This document shows, one piece after another, positions 51,183-61,458 of a stretch of DNA of 64,000 nucleotides. The notes beneath the pieces are model-generated. The model ran no database searches. It worked only from the letters and a program-made list of their open reading frames with translations, and was not told the DNA's origin. How positions within the stretch are numbered: the first letter of the stretch is position 1; every line of letters begins with the position of its first letter. The DNA is from an uncultured Lachnospiraceae bacterium. Its GTDB lineage: Bacteria; Bacillota; Clostridia; Lachnospirales; Lachnospiraceae. A program made the translations under genes and the position numbers. The stretch spans positions 1 to 64,000 of the forward strand of contig CANRJF010000001.1 in NCBI GenBank assembly GCA_947630855.1. The letters run 5' to 3'.

Positions 51183-51911
51183 TTATTCATCCCAGTTATG
51201 ATACACTTCCTGAACATCATCATCTTCATCTAAAAAATCAAGAATCCGCTGAATATTGTTTAAGTCTGCTTCCTCCGATAAAGTTACATACGTTTGAGGC
51301 AGCATGGTGATTTCTGCATTTGCCATGGGGATTTTCTCCTGCTCTAATGCCTCCCTTACGGCAGAAAAATTTTCCGGTGAGGTAAGGATTTCAAAACTGT
51401 CCTCCTCCTCGGCAAAATCATCTGCTCCGGCGTCTAATGCCATCATCATCAAATCGTCCGCTTCCGTTTCGCATTCTTCCCTGTCTACTATAATCTGTCC
51501 CTTTTCCTCAAACATATAAGACACGCATCCCTGGGTACCAATACTTCCTCCGCCTTTGGAAAACGCATTTCGCACATTTGCCGCGGTACGGTTTTTATTG
51601 TCTGTCAATGCCTTGACTATAATTGCCGTGCCGCTTGGTCCATAGCCTTCATATGTAACCTGCTCATAATTTACATTGCCCATATCCCCTGCCGCTTTTT
51701 TAATACCCCGCTCAATGGTATCATTGGGCATATTATTGGATTTGGCTTTTGCAATCACATCTCTTAATTTACTGTTATTTGCCGGGTCAGGGCCCCCCTC
51801 TTTTACTGCAATGGCAATTTCCCGCCCGATAATTGTAAATATCTTTCCCTTTGCCGCATCATTTTTCTCTTTCTTATGCTTGATGTTGGCAAATTTGGAA
51901 TGTCCTGACAT
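51183..51911 (-). CDS. yebC: YebC/PmpR family protein
   Basis: MSGHSKFANIKHKKEKNDAAKGKIFTIIGREIAIAVKEGG. Confidence 0.96.
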   Translation of the reverse strand: MSGHSKFANIKHKKEKNDAAKGKIFTIIGREIAIAVKEGGPDPANNSKLRDVIAKAKSNNMPNDTIERGIKKAAGDMGNVNYEQVTYEGYGPSGTAIIVKALTDNKNRTAANVRNAFSKGGGSIGTQGCVSYMFEEKGQIIVDREECETEADDLMMMALDAGADDFAEEEDSFEILTSPENFSAVREALEQEKIPMANAEITMLPQTYVTLSEEADLNNIQRILDFLDEDDDVQEVYHNWDE

Positions 51912-51926
51912 ACATCATCCTCTTTT

Positions 51927-53285
51927 CTATCTGTTTTTTCTTTTCATTTTATCATCAATTTCCGTTTCTGACAAGGACTTCTCCTGCCCTTCTGGTGATT
52001 CCTGATGCATCATGCCCTCTGAAAGCTCCGTAACTAAAACTTTCTGAATCATTTTATTTTCAATTTTTAGTACTTTAAAACTATATCCGTTGGCATTGAC
52101 GGTTATTTTATCATTGTCACCGGGGATTTTATCAATTCTGGATATTAAAAACCCGTTTAATGTTTCGTATGAATCCTCCTCTTCCTCCTGGGGAAAATCC
52201 AAAACCTTGGCAACGTCCTCATAATCTGCCATGCCGCTCATAATGTAGCTGCCGTTATACTGTTTTATAATGAGTTTTTCTTCCACATCATGTTCGTCTA
52301 AAATATCTCCCACAATAACTTCGATAATATCCTCCATTGCCACAATGCCGGAAGTTTGTCCATATTCGTCCACAACAATCACCATATGGTTCTTCTCTGC
52401 CTGCATCTCCTGAAACAGCAGATTAATATTTCTGGTTTCCGGTATGAAATCCACGTTGCGGACCAAATCTTTCATATCCTTAATCTGTTTATCGTAATAC
52501 TCAGGATTCCTGGCAAAAAGCAGGGCTTCTTTAATGTGCAGGACTCCAATGATATTGTCAATGTCATCCACATACACAGGAACTCTTGAATTATTGCTTT
52601 CCACCAGCAAATCTAAGGCTTCCCCAAAGGTAATCGTGCCGTCCAGGGCAAAAATATTTTTCCGGTGGGTCATGATATCCTTTGCTTCCTTATCTCCAAA
52701 TTCAAAGATATTATGAATCATCTCCGCTTCGCTTTCCATAAGGACGCCCTGTTCATGACCTTCTTTTACCATGGAAATAATTTCTTCCTCTGTCACGTCA
52801 TCTAAATTTTCATTGGGGTCAATTCCCACAAACCGCACAAACATGTTGGCTATCTGTTCTGACACCCACACAAAGGGGAAACAGACTTTAATGCACACAT
52901 TCATAAATCCTGCCAGATTGCCGCCCCATGAGAAAGCACGCCAGGCGGCAATTTTTGAGGGCATGTAAATGCCCAGGATAAGAATGCAGAACCAAAAAAC
53001 TACAAACCAGGCAATTTTCAGTTTCAGGCTGCATCCCTGCACAATAAAAAATCCCACGCACAAATTCAAACCTGTCAGTAAAAACTGAACCGTATGTACA
53101 CCGCTGATGGGTTTATCCATCAGCTTAAGCAGAAAGTCTGCCTTTTTGTTTCCGTCTTTTGCCTCTTTTTCCAACATGCTCTCATTCTGATTTTCAAGAG
53201 CCGCTAAAAATCCATAAAATATCATGTGTACTGCAACTAACAAAAATAATATCAGCCCTATATAAGGACTCCCACCATCATCCAT
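51927..53285 (-). CDS. CNNM/CBS domain hemolysin-family transporter (CorC-like)
   Basis: CNNM-like N-terminus, MTHRKNIFALDG CBS pair, VIVVDEYGQTSGIVAMEDIIEVIVGDILDEHD, C-terminal CorC domain. Confidence 0.92.
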   Translation of the reverse strand: MDDGGSPYIGLILFLLVAVHMIFYGFLAALENQNESMLEKEAKDGNKKADFLLKLMDKPISGVHTVQFLLTGLNLCVGFFIVQGCSLKLKIAWFVVFWFCILILGIYMPSKIAAWRAFSWGGNLAGFMNVCIKVCFPFVWVSEQIANMFVRFVGIDPNENLDDVTEEEIISMVKEGHEQGVLMESEAEMIHNIFEFGDKEAKDIMTHRKNIFALDGTITFGEALDLLVESNNSRVPVYVDDIDNIIGVLHIKEALLFARNPEYYDKQIKDMKDLVRNVDFIPETRNINLLFQEMQAEKNHMVIVVDEYGQTSGIVAMEDIIEVIVGDILDEHDVEEKLIIKQYNGSYIMSGMADYEDVAKVLDFPQEEEEDSYETLNGFLISRIDKIPGDNDKITVNANGYSFKVLKIENKMIQKVLVTELSEGMMHQESPEGQEKSLSETEIDDKMKRKNR

Positions 53286-53367
53286 ACATATTCTCCATTT
53301 CGTAATATTATTGCTCTATTAGATATAAACATTTGAAATATACCATTAACCGGCAGTTTCGTCAAGT

Positions 53368-53718
53368 TTATGTAGCTAATAATTCCAGACTGACTTCCAA
53401 TGCCTTATCTACTTTAAAGAGCATGTTGCTGTCTAAATGACATACTTTGTCTTTCAGACGCTTTTTATCTATTGTTCGGAGCTGCTCTAAAAGAATCACG
53501 GAATCTTTCACCAGGTCATATTCGCTGCTGTTAAGCTCCACATGGGTAGGCAGCTTTGCCTTATGCATCTGTGAGGTAATAGCCGCACAGATAACTGTGG
53601 GGCTGTGCCGGTTTCCCACATCATTTTGTATTATAAGCACAGGACGCACGCCTCCCTGCTCTGAACCGATAACCGGACGTAAATCTGCATAATAAATATC
53701 GCCTCTGTGAATTGCCAT
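53368..53718 (-). CDS. mazF: PemK/MazF-family mRNA interferase (toxin)
   Basis: [48 protein letters not shown] and [13 protein letters not shown]; downstream of alr. Confidence 0.93.
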   Translation of the reverse strand: MAIHRGDIYYADLRPVIGSEQGGVRPVLIIQNDVGNRHSPTVICAAITSQMHKAKLPTHVELNSSEYDLVKDSVILLEQLRTIDKKRLKDKVCHLDSNMLFKVDKALEVSLELLAT

Positions 53719-53725
53719 AATCACA

Positions 53726-53762
53726 CTTCCTATCTTAATTTTATAATGGTTTTGATAGGAAG
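53726..53762 (-). promoter_or_regulatory. SD-sequestering hairpin upstream of mazF
   Basis: CTTCCTATC / GATAGGAAG perfect 9-bp inverted repeat; the right arm in mRNA sense contains the AGGAAG located 7 nt before ATG. Confidence 0.65.
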
Positions 53763-53792
53763 AGTATTTCCAGAATTACATATTTTATACAG

Positions 53793-54974
53793 TTATTCGG
53801 AAAAATAATTTTTTACGTAAACCTGTCTGTTGTTTTTATAGAAAACCCTGGGTATCCTTTTGCCTATGTTACAGGCAAACTCATAGTTAAAACGTCCTGA
53901 AATTTCTCCTAATTCCTCCATGGTTATGGTATTTCCGTTGTCTTCTCCCAAAAGTGTAACCTCATCATACAATTTTGCTTCCGGGATTTTGGATACATCC
54001 ACCATAAACTGGTCCATACACACCCTGCCCAATATGGGAGCGGATTTCCCGTGAATTAACACATAGCCCCTGCCGGATAAGCTTCTTGGGTATCCGTCCC
54101 CGTAACCTACCGGAATGGTTGCCACCACCCCGTCTTCTTCCATCCTGTATGTACCGCCGTAGCTGACGCACCGCCCCTTTTCCAAGGGCTTTATATGGAT
54201 AATCCTGCTTTTTATCTCCATCACAGGCTTTAATGCAATGGATTCCCGGCTTACCTGGGGGGATGGCCACAAGCCATAAAGAATGATGCCGGCACGCACC
54301 ATGTCAAAATTTGCCTGTGGAATTTCTGCAATTCCTGCGCTGTTGGAACAATGCTTTATCGGTATGGATACCCCCTGTTCATCAAGCATCTTTAGCATAT
54401 CCCGGTAAAGTTCCAGTTGTTTGTAAACGGATGTCTTATCTGTTTCGTCCGCCCTGGCAAAATGGGTAAACAGTCCCTCTATATCAATAAAAGGCATATG
54501 GGCAATCTCTTTTATCTTAAGGGCAGAAGACTCACACACCTGATAACCGATACGGCTCATGCCGGTATCTACGGCAATGTGGATTTTTACATTTTTATTT
54601 TGTTTTTCCCCCTCTTTGGATAAAAGTTCCGCCGTTTTACGGGAAAATACACAGGAACGGATATCTTCTTTTATTATCTGCCCGTAATGCTCGGGAAAAC
54701 TGTACCCGAGAATAAGGATGGGCTTTTGAATATTATGACGGCGGAGAATAAATGCTTCCTCCGGCGTTGCCACGGCAAATCCCATAAGATAATCATAACC
54801 TTCTATCTCTTTTGCAATCTCCACTGCCCCATGGCCGTATCCGTCTGTTTTTACAACTGCCATAATGCCTGTTTTTTCGGAAATTTTTCTGCGCATGGAT
54901 TCCATATTAAAATGAATGGAATCCAGATTTATACGGGCATATGCCCTGTTATATATGGGTTTTAATTCTTCCAT
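53793..54974 (-). CDS. alr: alanine racemase
   Basis: AVVKTDGYGHGAVEIA PLP lysine motif, IPVGYGDGYPRSLSGRGYVLIHGKSAPILGRVCMDQFMVDVS. Confidence 0.96.
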   Translation of the reverse strand: MEELKPIYNRAYARINLDSIHFNMESMRRKISEKTGIMAVVKTDGYGHGAVEIAKEIEGYDYLMGFAVATPEEAFILRRHNIQKPILILGYSFPEHYGQIIKEDIRSCVFSRKTAELLSKEGEKQNKNVKIHIAVDTGMSRIGYQVCESSALKIKEIAHMPFIDIEGLFTHFARADETDKTSVYKQLELYRDMLKMLDEQGVSIPIKHCSNSAGIAEIPQANFDMVRAGIILYGLWPSPQVSRESIALKPVMEIKSRIIHIKPLEKGRCVSYGGTYRMEEDGVVATIPVGYGDGYPRSLSGRGYVLIHGKSAPILGRVCMDQFMVDVSKIPEAKLYDEVTLLGEDNGNTITMEELGEISGRFNYEFACNIGKRIPRVFYKNNRQVYVKNYFSE

Positions 54975-56472
54975 TTCCTTCCTGGGTCAACTCCTTTATC
55001 ACCTGGGGAATCTGATTTAATATGTCGCTGGCAAGCATAGAGGCATTTCCCTGTAACCTGGCTGCGGCTTCCCCTGCCCTGCCATGGATATAAGCCCCAA
55101 GGGCTGCAGCCTCCATGGGTGTTTTATTTTGTGCCAAAATCCCTGCTATAAGCCCTGCAAGCACATCTCCGCTGCCTCCTGATGCCATGCCGTTGCAGCC
55201 GGAAGGGTTTATGCAGCAGTTCTCCCGGGAGGCAATTACGGTTCTGGCATCTTTTAACACACATACCACATGATATTTTTCTGCAAAACTTTTTGCACTG
55301 TGGATAAGGTTTTCTTTTATCAGGGAAATTTCTCTTCCCGTAAGACGGCTCATCTCTCCTAAATGGGGAGTGATTATTACATCTGCCTTTGTTTTTTTCA
55401 GCAATGCCGGATTTTTCGCAATGATATTCAGACCGTCCGCATCTAAAACCACCGGTTTTTCTTTCTGGCTTAATACCTCTTGTATGATGATTTCTGCCGT
55501 ATGGCTTAAACCTATCCCGGGGCCTGCCAAAATCACATCCGCCCAGTTTATTTTTTCACAAAGCAGCGATACATCAAAAGAATCCTGGCTGTAATCCGTA
55601 ACAATTGCCTCCGGCAGTTTTGTCAGCAGAATATCCCTGTTTTTCTCCGGCGTAAAAATCCCCACCAAACCGCAGCCGCTTAAATATGCCGCCTTCCCGG
55701 AAAACCATGCCGCCCCCGCCATTGTATTTGAGCCTGCAATCACCAAAACTTTCCCGAAACTTCCCTTATTGGAATCCTTCTTTCTTTTTGGAAATTTTTC
55801 TGAAATATCACTGTCTTCTAAACAACACAGGGAAGGCAGTGCATCCAACATGCTTTTATCATCAATGCCAATATCTGCAACAATCAGTTCTCCGCAAAAA
55901 CCAGCCCCCGGATAAACCATCTGCCCCGCCTTGGCAAATCCAAATGTAACCGTCATATCCGCCAAAAAGGCTTCCCCTAAAACGGCCCCTGTATCTGCAC
56001 TTATGCCGCTTGGCATATCCACTGCAATGCGCACTGCCTTTGCTTTGTTGCACCAGCCCACTAATTCTTTAAACTCCCCTTCTAAGGGGCGGGATAAACC
56101 GATGCCAAAAAGTGCATCTATAATAATATCGTAATCCTTTTCCAGTTTTTCCACTATGGGAATCCCGTATTTCTCCCCGGTTTGGTATTGGCATTTTGTC
56201 TCTTCCGTCATTTTCTTTGGATGCATGGGCATATAAATATGTACAGGATACCCGTCTAAAAACAACAGCCGTGCTATGGCAAGGCCGTCCCCTCCGTTGT
56301 TGCCTGCGCCACAGATGATAAGGATATGCTTATCTTTTCCAAAGCGTTTTTTTATCTCCCCATACACGCTTAAAGCGGCACGTTCCATTAATACCAGGGA
56401 AGGTATGCCGAAATATTCAATTGTATTTTTGTCTAACTGTTTCATTTCCTTACTGTCTACCAGATATTTCAT
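54949..56472 (-). CDS. nnr: bifunctional NAD(P)H-hydrate epimerase / ADP-dependent dehydratase
   Basis: N-terminal YjeF_N (CGAGNNGGDGLAIARLL) and C-terminal dehydratase (ITPHLGEMSRL, NPSGCNGMASGGSGDVLAGLIAGILAQ). Confidence 0.95.
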   Translation of the reverse strand: MKYLVDSKEMKQLDKNTIEYFGIPSLVLMERAALSVYGEIKKRFGKDKHILIICGAGNNGGDGLAIARLLFLDGYPVHIYMPMHPKKMTEETKCQYQTGEKYGIPIVEKLEKDYDIIIDALFGIGLSRPLEGEFKELVGWCNKAKAVRIAVDMPSGISADTGAVLGEAFLADMTVTFGFAKAGQMVYPGAGFCGELIVADIGIDDKSMLDALPSLCCLEDSDISEKFPKRKKDSNKGSFGKVLVIAGSNTMAGAAWFSGKAAYLSGCGLVGIFTPEKNRDILLTKLPEAIVTDYSQDSFDVSLLCEKINWADVILAGPGIGLSHTAEIIIQEVLSQKEKPVVLDADGLNIIAKNPALLKKTKADVIITPHLGEMSRLTGREISLIKENLIHSAKSFAEKYHVVCVLKDARTVIASRENCCINPSGCNGMASGGSGDVLAGLIAGILAQNKTPMEAAALGAYIHGRAGEAAARLQGNASMLASDILNQIPQVIKELTQEGNGRIKTHI

Positions 56473-56487
56473 ATACCAATCCTTTTT

Positions 56488-57171
56488 TTAATTTCCCTGC
56501 GGCTTATTCTCTTCCTGTTTTTTCTCCCATATGGCAAGTTTAATGTCCTCATGTTCCTTATCAAAGGCCTCTATCACTTCCGGGCCTAAGATACCATGCA
56601 TATAAGAGTAAATTTCTTTGCTGTTTGTCTCGCAGTTCTGTTTTTTTATAATATTTTTCTTAAGGTCAATGCGGACCTGGGTAATCCATTGGGATATTTC
56701 TTCAATTTTCTCTGTATTATTCTTTAAGATATGATAACAAAACTGAATACTTTCATACATCAATTTCTGATTGACAGAATGAATCTGCCTGGGAATTTCC
56801 ATGGCTTCGTCCTCTAATGCTTCTAACTTTTCATTGATTTCCTCAATGAGGCGCTTATTTTCCTCTAATTTACGTTTTGAAAGGTTTTTGGCATTTTCAC
56901 TGGCACCGTCCATGTTTACCACAATGCTTTCCATGAGAGTGCTTTTCAGTTTTTTTAAATCTTTGCTGTCATTATTTATCTGCCCCTGTTTTTTTAACAG
57001 TTCATTTAACCGGCTCTCCAGTTCTTTTATGGCATCATTCTTTCCGGTTACCGCAAAGAGCCTGTGCCATTTCTGGTCTAACACCAAAATCGGTATTTTC
57101 TGGGATTTTAACGCATCTTTTAATTCTTCTTCCAATTTAACTGCCCTCTTATTCCTGACGGTTTTTTGCAA
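56488..57171 (-). CDS. conserved-looking coiled-coil protein of unknown function
   Basis: 227-aa ORF overlapping the end of rex by 23 nt; heptad-rich KKLKSTLMESIVVNMDGASENAKNLSKRKLEENKRLIEEINEKLEALEDEAMEIPRQIHSVNQKLMYESIQFCYHIL. Confidence 0.7.
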   Translation of the reverse strand: MQKTVRNKRAVKLEEELKDALKSQKIPILVLDQKWHRLFAVTGKNDAIKELESRLNELLKKQGQINNDSKDLKKLKSTLMESIVVNMDGASENAKNLSKRKLEENKRLIEEINEKLEALEDEAMEIPRQIHSVNQKLMYESIQFCYHILKNNTEKIEEISQWITQVRIDLKKNIIKKQNCETNSKEIYSYMHGILGPEVIEAFDKEHEDIKLAIWEKKQEENKPQGN

Positions 57172-57820
57172 TGTTGTAGGATAGCTGCATTAAACTGTCG
57201 GAAAGATGTACATTTTCCACCACTACATTTTTATTTTCCATTTTTAAATCCACATGGGCAAAATTCCAGATTGCACGAACCCCCAGTTCCACAAGCTGGC
57301 TGGCAATTGCCTCGGCTTTTGCTTTTGGCATGGTAAGGGCTGCAATATCCACGGTATTGTTTTTCACAAAATCCTCCAATTCCTCTAACATATGGATTTC
57401 TATATTTCTTACTTTCTGCCCTTTTAACTTTGTATCTACGTCAAATAATGCAATGGTTACAAATCCAAATTTCTCAAATTTTACGTAATTTGCCAATGCC
57501 TGGCCTAAATTTCCTGCCCCAACAATAATAATATTATGTTTTTCATTTACCCCTAAGATTTTACCTATCTCATCATATAAGTATTGTACGTTATATCCGT
57601 ACCCCTGCTGTCCAAACCCTCCAAAATTATTTAAATCCTGGCGAATCTGTGAAGCGGTTACATTCATTCTTGAGCTTAAATCGTTTGATGAGATTCTTTC
57701 AATTCCTGCATCTATTAAATCCCCTAAATACCTGTAATATCTTGGCATTCTTCGGATTACTGCCTGTGAAATCTCCTTCTCCAAATTCCGGTCCTCCTGA
57801 TATGTCATATGATAGCTCAT
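57149..57820 (-). CDS. rex: redox-sensing transcriptional repressor Rex
   Basis: N-terminal winged helix (AVIRRMPRYYRYLGDLIDAGIERISSNDLSSRMNVTASQIRQDLNNFGGFGQQGYGYNV) and Rossmann IIVGAGNLGQALANY. Confidence 0.97.
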   Translation of the reverse strand: MSYHMTYQEDRNLEKEISQAVIRRMPRYYRYLGDLIDAGIERISSNDLSSRMNVTASQIRQDLNNFGGFGQQGYGYNVQYLYDEIGKILGVNEKHNIIIVGAGNLGQALANYVKFEKFGFVTIALFDVDTKLKGQKVRNIEIHMLEELEDFVKNNTVDIAALTMPKAKAEAIASQLVELGVRAIWNFAHVDLKMENKNVVVENVHLSDSLMQLSYNIAKNRQE

Positions 57821-57849
57821 TTGTATCTGCTTTGTACCCCATAGATACG

Positions 57850-57878
57850 ATTATAGTAATTAACGGGCTTTGTGTCAA
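57850..57878 (-). promoter_or_regulatory. sigma-A-like promoter of the rex operon
   Basis: Minus strand TTGACA - 17 nt - TATAAT, exact consensus, upstream of rex. Confidence 0.85.
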
Positions 57879-57975
57879 TGTGTGAAAAATCTGCCTTAGC
57901 AGAAATGGCGGATTTTTTAACTTTCATTTAATTTTATGTGGTTTAATTCTCATTTAATAATTATGATTAAGCAGT

Positions 57976-58005
57976 TTATCCACTTTATAAACATATTTAT
58001 CCACA
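57976..58005 (+). promoter_or_regulatory. pair of DnaA-box-like sequences
   Basis: TTATCCACT (57976-57984) and TTATCCACA (57997-58005), same orientation, 21 nt start to start, in AT-rich intergenic DNA. Confidence 0.45.
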
Positions 58006-58023
58006 ATTATATTAATTTAATGG

Positions 58024-58103
58024 ACTGTCTATTACAGCCTCAAACACTTGCTGTTTGAGGCGTAAGAACATGATTCAGGCGTGCAAAGATACTGAACAGA
58101 TAC
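58024..58103. repeat. palindromic intergenic element, copy B
   Basis: CAGCCTCAAACACTTGCTGTTTGAGGCGTAAGAACATGATTCAGGCGTGCAAA...TACTGAACAGATAC matches copy A at 8699-8830 with an internal deletion. Confidence 0.8.
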
Positions 58104-58198
58104 GATTTAATTATTAGCTGTTTTTGCTTATCACCAATCCTTTTCCCAAAAGTTAAAGGGAAAAGACAAGTTGAAGTTCAAGTAAAATAATCCTACCG

Positions 58199-60109
58199 TT
58201 ACTCCGCTAATTTCTCCCACTGTTCATATAATGACTCCAATTCATCATTAACTTCTGTCAGTTTCCCGTTAATCTCATTTAATTTTGCAGAATTGGTAGC
58301 ATTCTCCGGCAGATTAAGCTGTTGATTTAAAGCCGACGCTTCCTCTTCTAGCTCCCCGATTCGTTCCTCCGTACGTTTTAACTCCGCCGCTTTTTTGCGA
58401 ATCCGCGCCTGTTCTTCCTTTTGCTGTTTCCAGTCTGCCTTCCCAGCCTCGTTTTTCTTCTGTACTTTTACATCCTCCTGCGGGATGGGCACATGCTCCA
58501 TGGCAGTATCATGTTTTTCCAGATAGTAATCATAATTGCCGATATAATTCACAATTGTTCCCTGGGTAAGGTCTAAGATGCGGGTTGCCGTCTTATTTAT
58601 AAAATAACGGTCATGGCTGACGAAAAACACGGTTCCGGTATAATGATTTAATGCCGTTTCCAATATTTCCTTAGAAGTAATGTCCAAATGGTTGGTAGGC
58701 TCATCTAATATTAAAAAATTTGCTTCCGAGAGCATAAGCTTGGCAAGGGAAACTCTTCCCTTTTCCCCGCCGCTGATATCACAAATCCGCTTAAATACAT
58801 CATCATCCGTAAATAAAAAAGCTGCCAGGATATTCCGAACCTGGGTGTTGGTAAGCCCGGGATACGCGTCTGAAATCTCATCAAACAAAGTTTTATCATC
58901 GGAAAGCACTTGATGCTCCTGGTCATAATATCCAATATGCACATTGGTTCCCAAAGTGATTTTCCCTGTATCTAAAGGAACCATCTCATTAATCATTTTT
59001 AGTATGGTGGTTTTTCCCGTACCGTTATCGCCGATTAACGCCACCCGTTCTCCCCGTTTTATCTCAAAGGATATATGGGAAAAAAGAAGGTTATTCTCAA
59101 AAGTCTTGGAAATATCCTCCACCAAAAGCACATCATTGCCGCTGGTAATATTCGGCTCTAAATGAATTTTAATCTGGGTATGCTCCTCTACGGGCTTTTC
59201 TAACCGTTCTACTTTATCCAGCATTTTCTCTCTGCTTTCCGCCCGCTTAATGGATTTCTCCCGGTTAAAAGATTTTAACCGGGCAATCACCTCTTCCTGA
59301 TGTTTAATCTCCTGCTGTTGGTTATAATATGCCTTTAGCTGCGCTTCCCGAAGCAGTGCTTTTTTCCTGGCATAATCGGAATAATTTCCCATAAAAACCG
59401 ATGACTGGTGTAAATACAGTTCCACTACTTTTGTCACAATTTTATCCAAAAAGTAACGGTCATGGCTGACAATGAGCACCGCCCCCTTGTAGTTGCTTAA
59501 AAATGTTTCAAGCCAGGATATACTTGACATATCCAGATGGTTGGTAGGCTCGTCCAATATCAATAATTCCGGCTTTGACACTAAAAGCCTGCCCAGGGCA
59601 ACCCTGGTTTTCTCACCGCCTGATAATGTGGCAATCTCCCTGTTAAAATCCTCCTGGGAAAATCCAAGCCCGCGAATCACACCGGTGACTTCACTGCGGT
59701 AGGCATAGCCGTCTTTCAATTCAAAATCGTGCTGCAAACGGTTATATTTCTCCAAATGCCCTGTTAATTCATCACTGGATAGATGATGCATGGCATCTTC
59801 CATATCACGAAGCTGTTGTTCCATGGAGAGAAGTTCTGCCCTGGCGGACAATACCTCCTGTAAAATCGTGCGTCTGCCGGATACATCCTGGTATTGGGCA
59901 AGGTAACCTACCGTAGTATTTTTTGAAAGAACTATTTCTCCTTCGTCAGGGGAAAGTTCCCCCATAATAATCTTAAGCAGCGTGGACTTTCCTGCGCCGT
60001 TAATTCCAATAATAGCTGTTTTTTCATTTTCCTCCATATGGAAGGATACGTTTTTCAATATTTCATCCGTACCAAAGGACTTTTTTATATTTTGACAGGC
60101 TAAAATCAT
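58199..60109 (-). CDS. ABC-F family ATP-binding cassette protein
   Basis: Two ABC modules ([56 protein letters not shown]), C-terminal coiled coil, no TM. Confidence 0.95.
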   Translation of the reverse strand: MILACQNIKKSFGTDEILKNVSFHMEENEKTAIIGINGAGKSTLLKIIMGELSPDEGEIVLSKNTTVGYLAQYQDVSGRRTILQEVLSARAELLSMEQQLRDMEDAMHHLSSDELTGHLEKYNRLQHDFELKDGYAYRSEVTGVIRGLGFSQEDFNREIATLSGGEKTRVALGRLLVSKPELLILDEPTNHLDMSSISWLETFLSNYKGAVLIVSHDRYFLDKIVTKVVELYLHQSSVFMGNYSDYARKKALLREAQLKAYYNQQQEIKHQEEVIARLKSFNREKSIKRAESREKMLDKVERLEKPVEEHTQIKIHLEPNITSGNDVLLVEDISKTFENNLLFSHISFEIKRGERVALIGDNGTGKTTILKMINEMVPLDTGKITLGTNVHIGYYDQEHQVLSDDKTLFDEISDAYPGLTNTQVRNILAAFLFTDDDVFKRICDISGGEKGRVSLAKLMLSEANFLILDEPTNHLDITSKEILETALNHYTGTVFFVSHDRYFINKTATRILDLTQGTIVNYIGNYDYYLEKHDTAMEHVPIPQEDVKVQKKNEAGKADWKQQKEEQARIRKKAAELKRTEERIGELEEEASALNQQLNLPENATNSAKLNEINGKLTEVNDELESLYEQWEKLAE

Positions 60110-61317
60110 GATAAACTTTCCTCTAATGTTTTACGGATTTCTAAAATAAATCCTTTGCTGTTTAATACAGTGGGATTTTTTAATGATGTAATAAGCGCCA
60201 GATCTTTTGTCATTTTTCCCTCTTCAATGGTTTTAATGCAGGCATGTTCCAGTTTGTCCGCAAACTCCATAAGCTTTGGCAATTTATCCAGCTCTCCCCG
60301 TTTCCTTAATGCACCGCTCCATGCAAAGATGGTTGCTACGGAGTTGGTGGAGGTTTCCTCCCCCTTTAAATGTTTATAGTAATGTCTTTGAACCGTTCCG
60401 TGGGCTGCCTCATACTCATAGTAGCCCTGAGGGGAAACTAACACGGAAGTCATCATGGCAAGGGAACCAAAAGCGGAACTAATCATGTCGCTCATCACAT
60501 CCCCGTCATAGTTTTTGCATGCCCAGATATAGCCTCCTTCAGATTTCATGACTCTTGCCACCGCATCATCAATAAGGGTATAAAAATATGTGATGCCCGC
60601 CTTCTCAAAGGCATCCTTATAGTCTTTATCAAAAATTTCCTGAAAAATATCTTTAAAGGTATGGTCATATTTCTTGGAAATGGTGTCTTTTGTGGCAAAC
60701 CATAAATCCTGTTTTACATCTAAAGCGTAGGTAAAACAGCTTCTGGCAAAACTTTCAATGGAATCCTCCAGATTATGCTGTCCCTGGACTACACCGGCGC
60801 CTGTAAAGTTGTGGATTAACTCTCTTTCTTCTTTTCCATTCTCTGGGGTATATACAAGCTCCACTTTTCCGGCTGCAGGAATTTTCATCTCTGTTGCCTT
60901 GTATACATCACCATAGGCATGTCTTGCAATGGTGATGGGTTTTTTCCAGTTTTTCACACATGGCTCTATTCCCTTTACCACAATAGGGGAACGGAATACC
61001 GTGCCGTCCAACATGGCGCGGATGGTTCCGTTCGGGCTTTTCCACATCTCTTTTAACTTGTACTCATCCATTCTTGCCCCGTTTGGAGTGATGGTAGCGC
61101 ATTTTACAGCCACGCCGTATTTTTTTGTGGCATTGGCGGAATCTATGGTTACCTGGTCATTTGTCTCGTTGCGGCATTCTAAGCCCAAATCATAATATTC
61201 TGTCTTTAAATCAATAAAAGGAAGAAGTAACTCCTCTTTAATCATTGCCCAGAGAATCCTTGTCATTTCATCTCCGTCCATCTCAACTAAGGGTGTTGTC
61301 ATTTTAATTTTTTCCAT
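60106..61317 (-). CDS. icd: NADP-dependent isocitrate dehydrogenase (eukaryote-like subfamily)
   Basis: [68 protein letters not shown]. Likely start MEKIKMTTP. Confidence 0.95.
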   Translation of the reverse strand: MEKIKMTTPLVEMDGDEMTRILWAMIKEELLLPFIDLKTEYYDLGLECRNETNDQVTIDSANATKKYGVAVKCATITPNGARMDEYKLKEMWKSPNGTIRAMLDGTVFRSPIVVKGIEPCVKNWKKPITIARHAYGDVYKATEMKIPAAGKVELVYTPENGKEERELIHNFTGAGVVQGQHNLEDSIESFARSCFTYALDVKQDLWFATKDTISKKYDHTFKDIFQEIFDKDYKDAFEKAGITYFYTLIDDAVARVMKSEGGYIWACKNYDGDVMSDMISSAFGSLAMMTSVLVSPQGYYEYEAAHGTVQRHYYKHLKGEETSTNSVATIFAWSGALRKRGELDKLPKLMEFADKLEHACIKTIEEGKMTKDLALITSLKNPTVLNSKGFILEIRKTLEESLS

Positions 61318-61458
61318 ACTTTGTATCCTCCTCATTTTATTCTAAATACGATTGTATACAATTATTTCTTTATCGTCAAGGAATTTTCCGTTACTATTAT
61401 GGCTGTTGTCCGCGGGAATGAATCTGCAAAAAAAAATTTTTAGCTTTTCCACATGGAA

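Noticed and set aside
57886-57916. AAATCTGCC / GGCGGATTTTTT hairpin as terminator of the ABC-F gene
   Set aside because: It is almost 300 nt beyond the stop and lies just upstream of the rex promoter; function is ambiguous, so it was not listed as a feature.
58140-58165. CTTTTCCC / GGGAAAAG hairpin downstream of the ABC-F gene
   Set aside because: Perfect 8-bp stem, but no T-run in the minus-strand direction; not enough to call a terminator.
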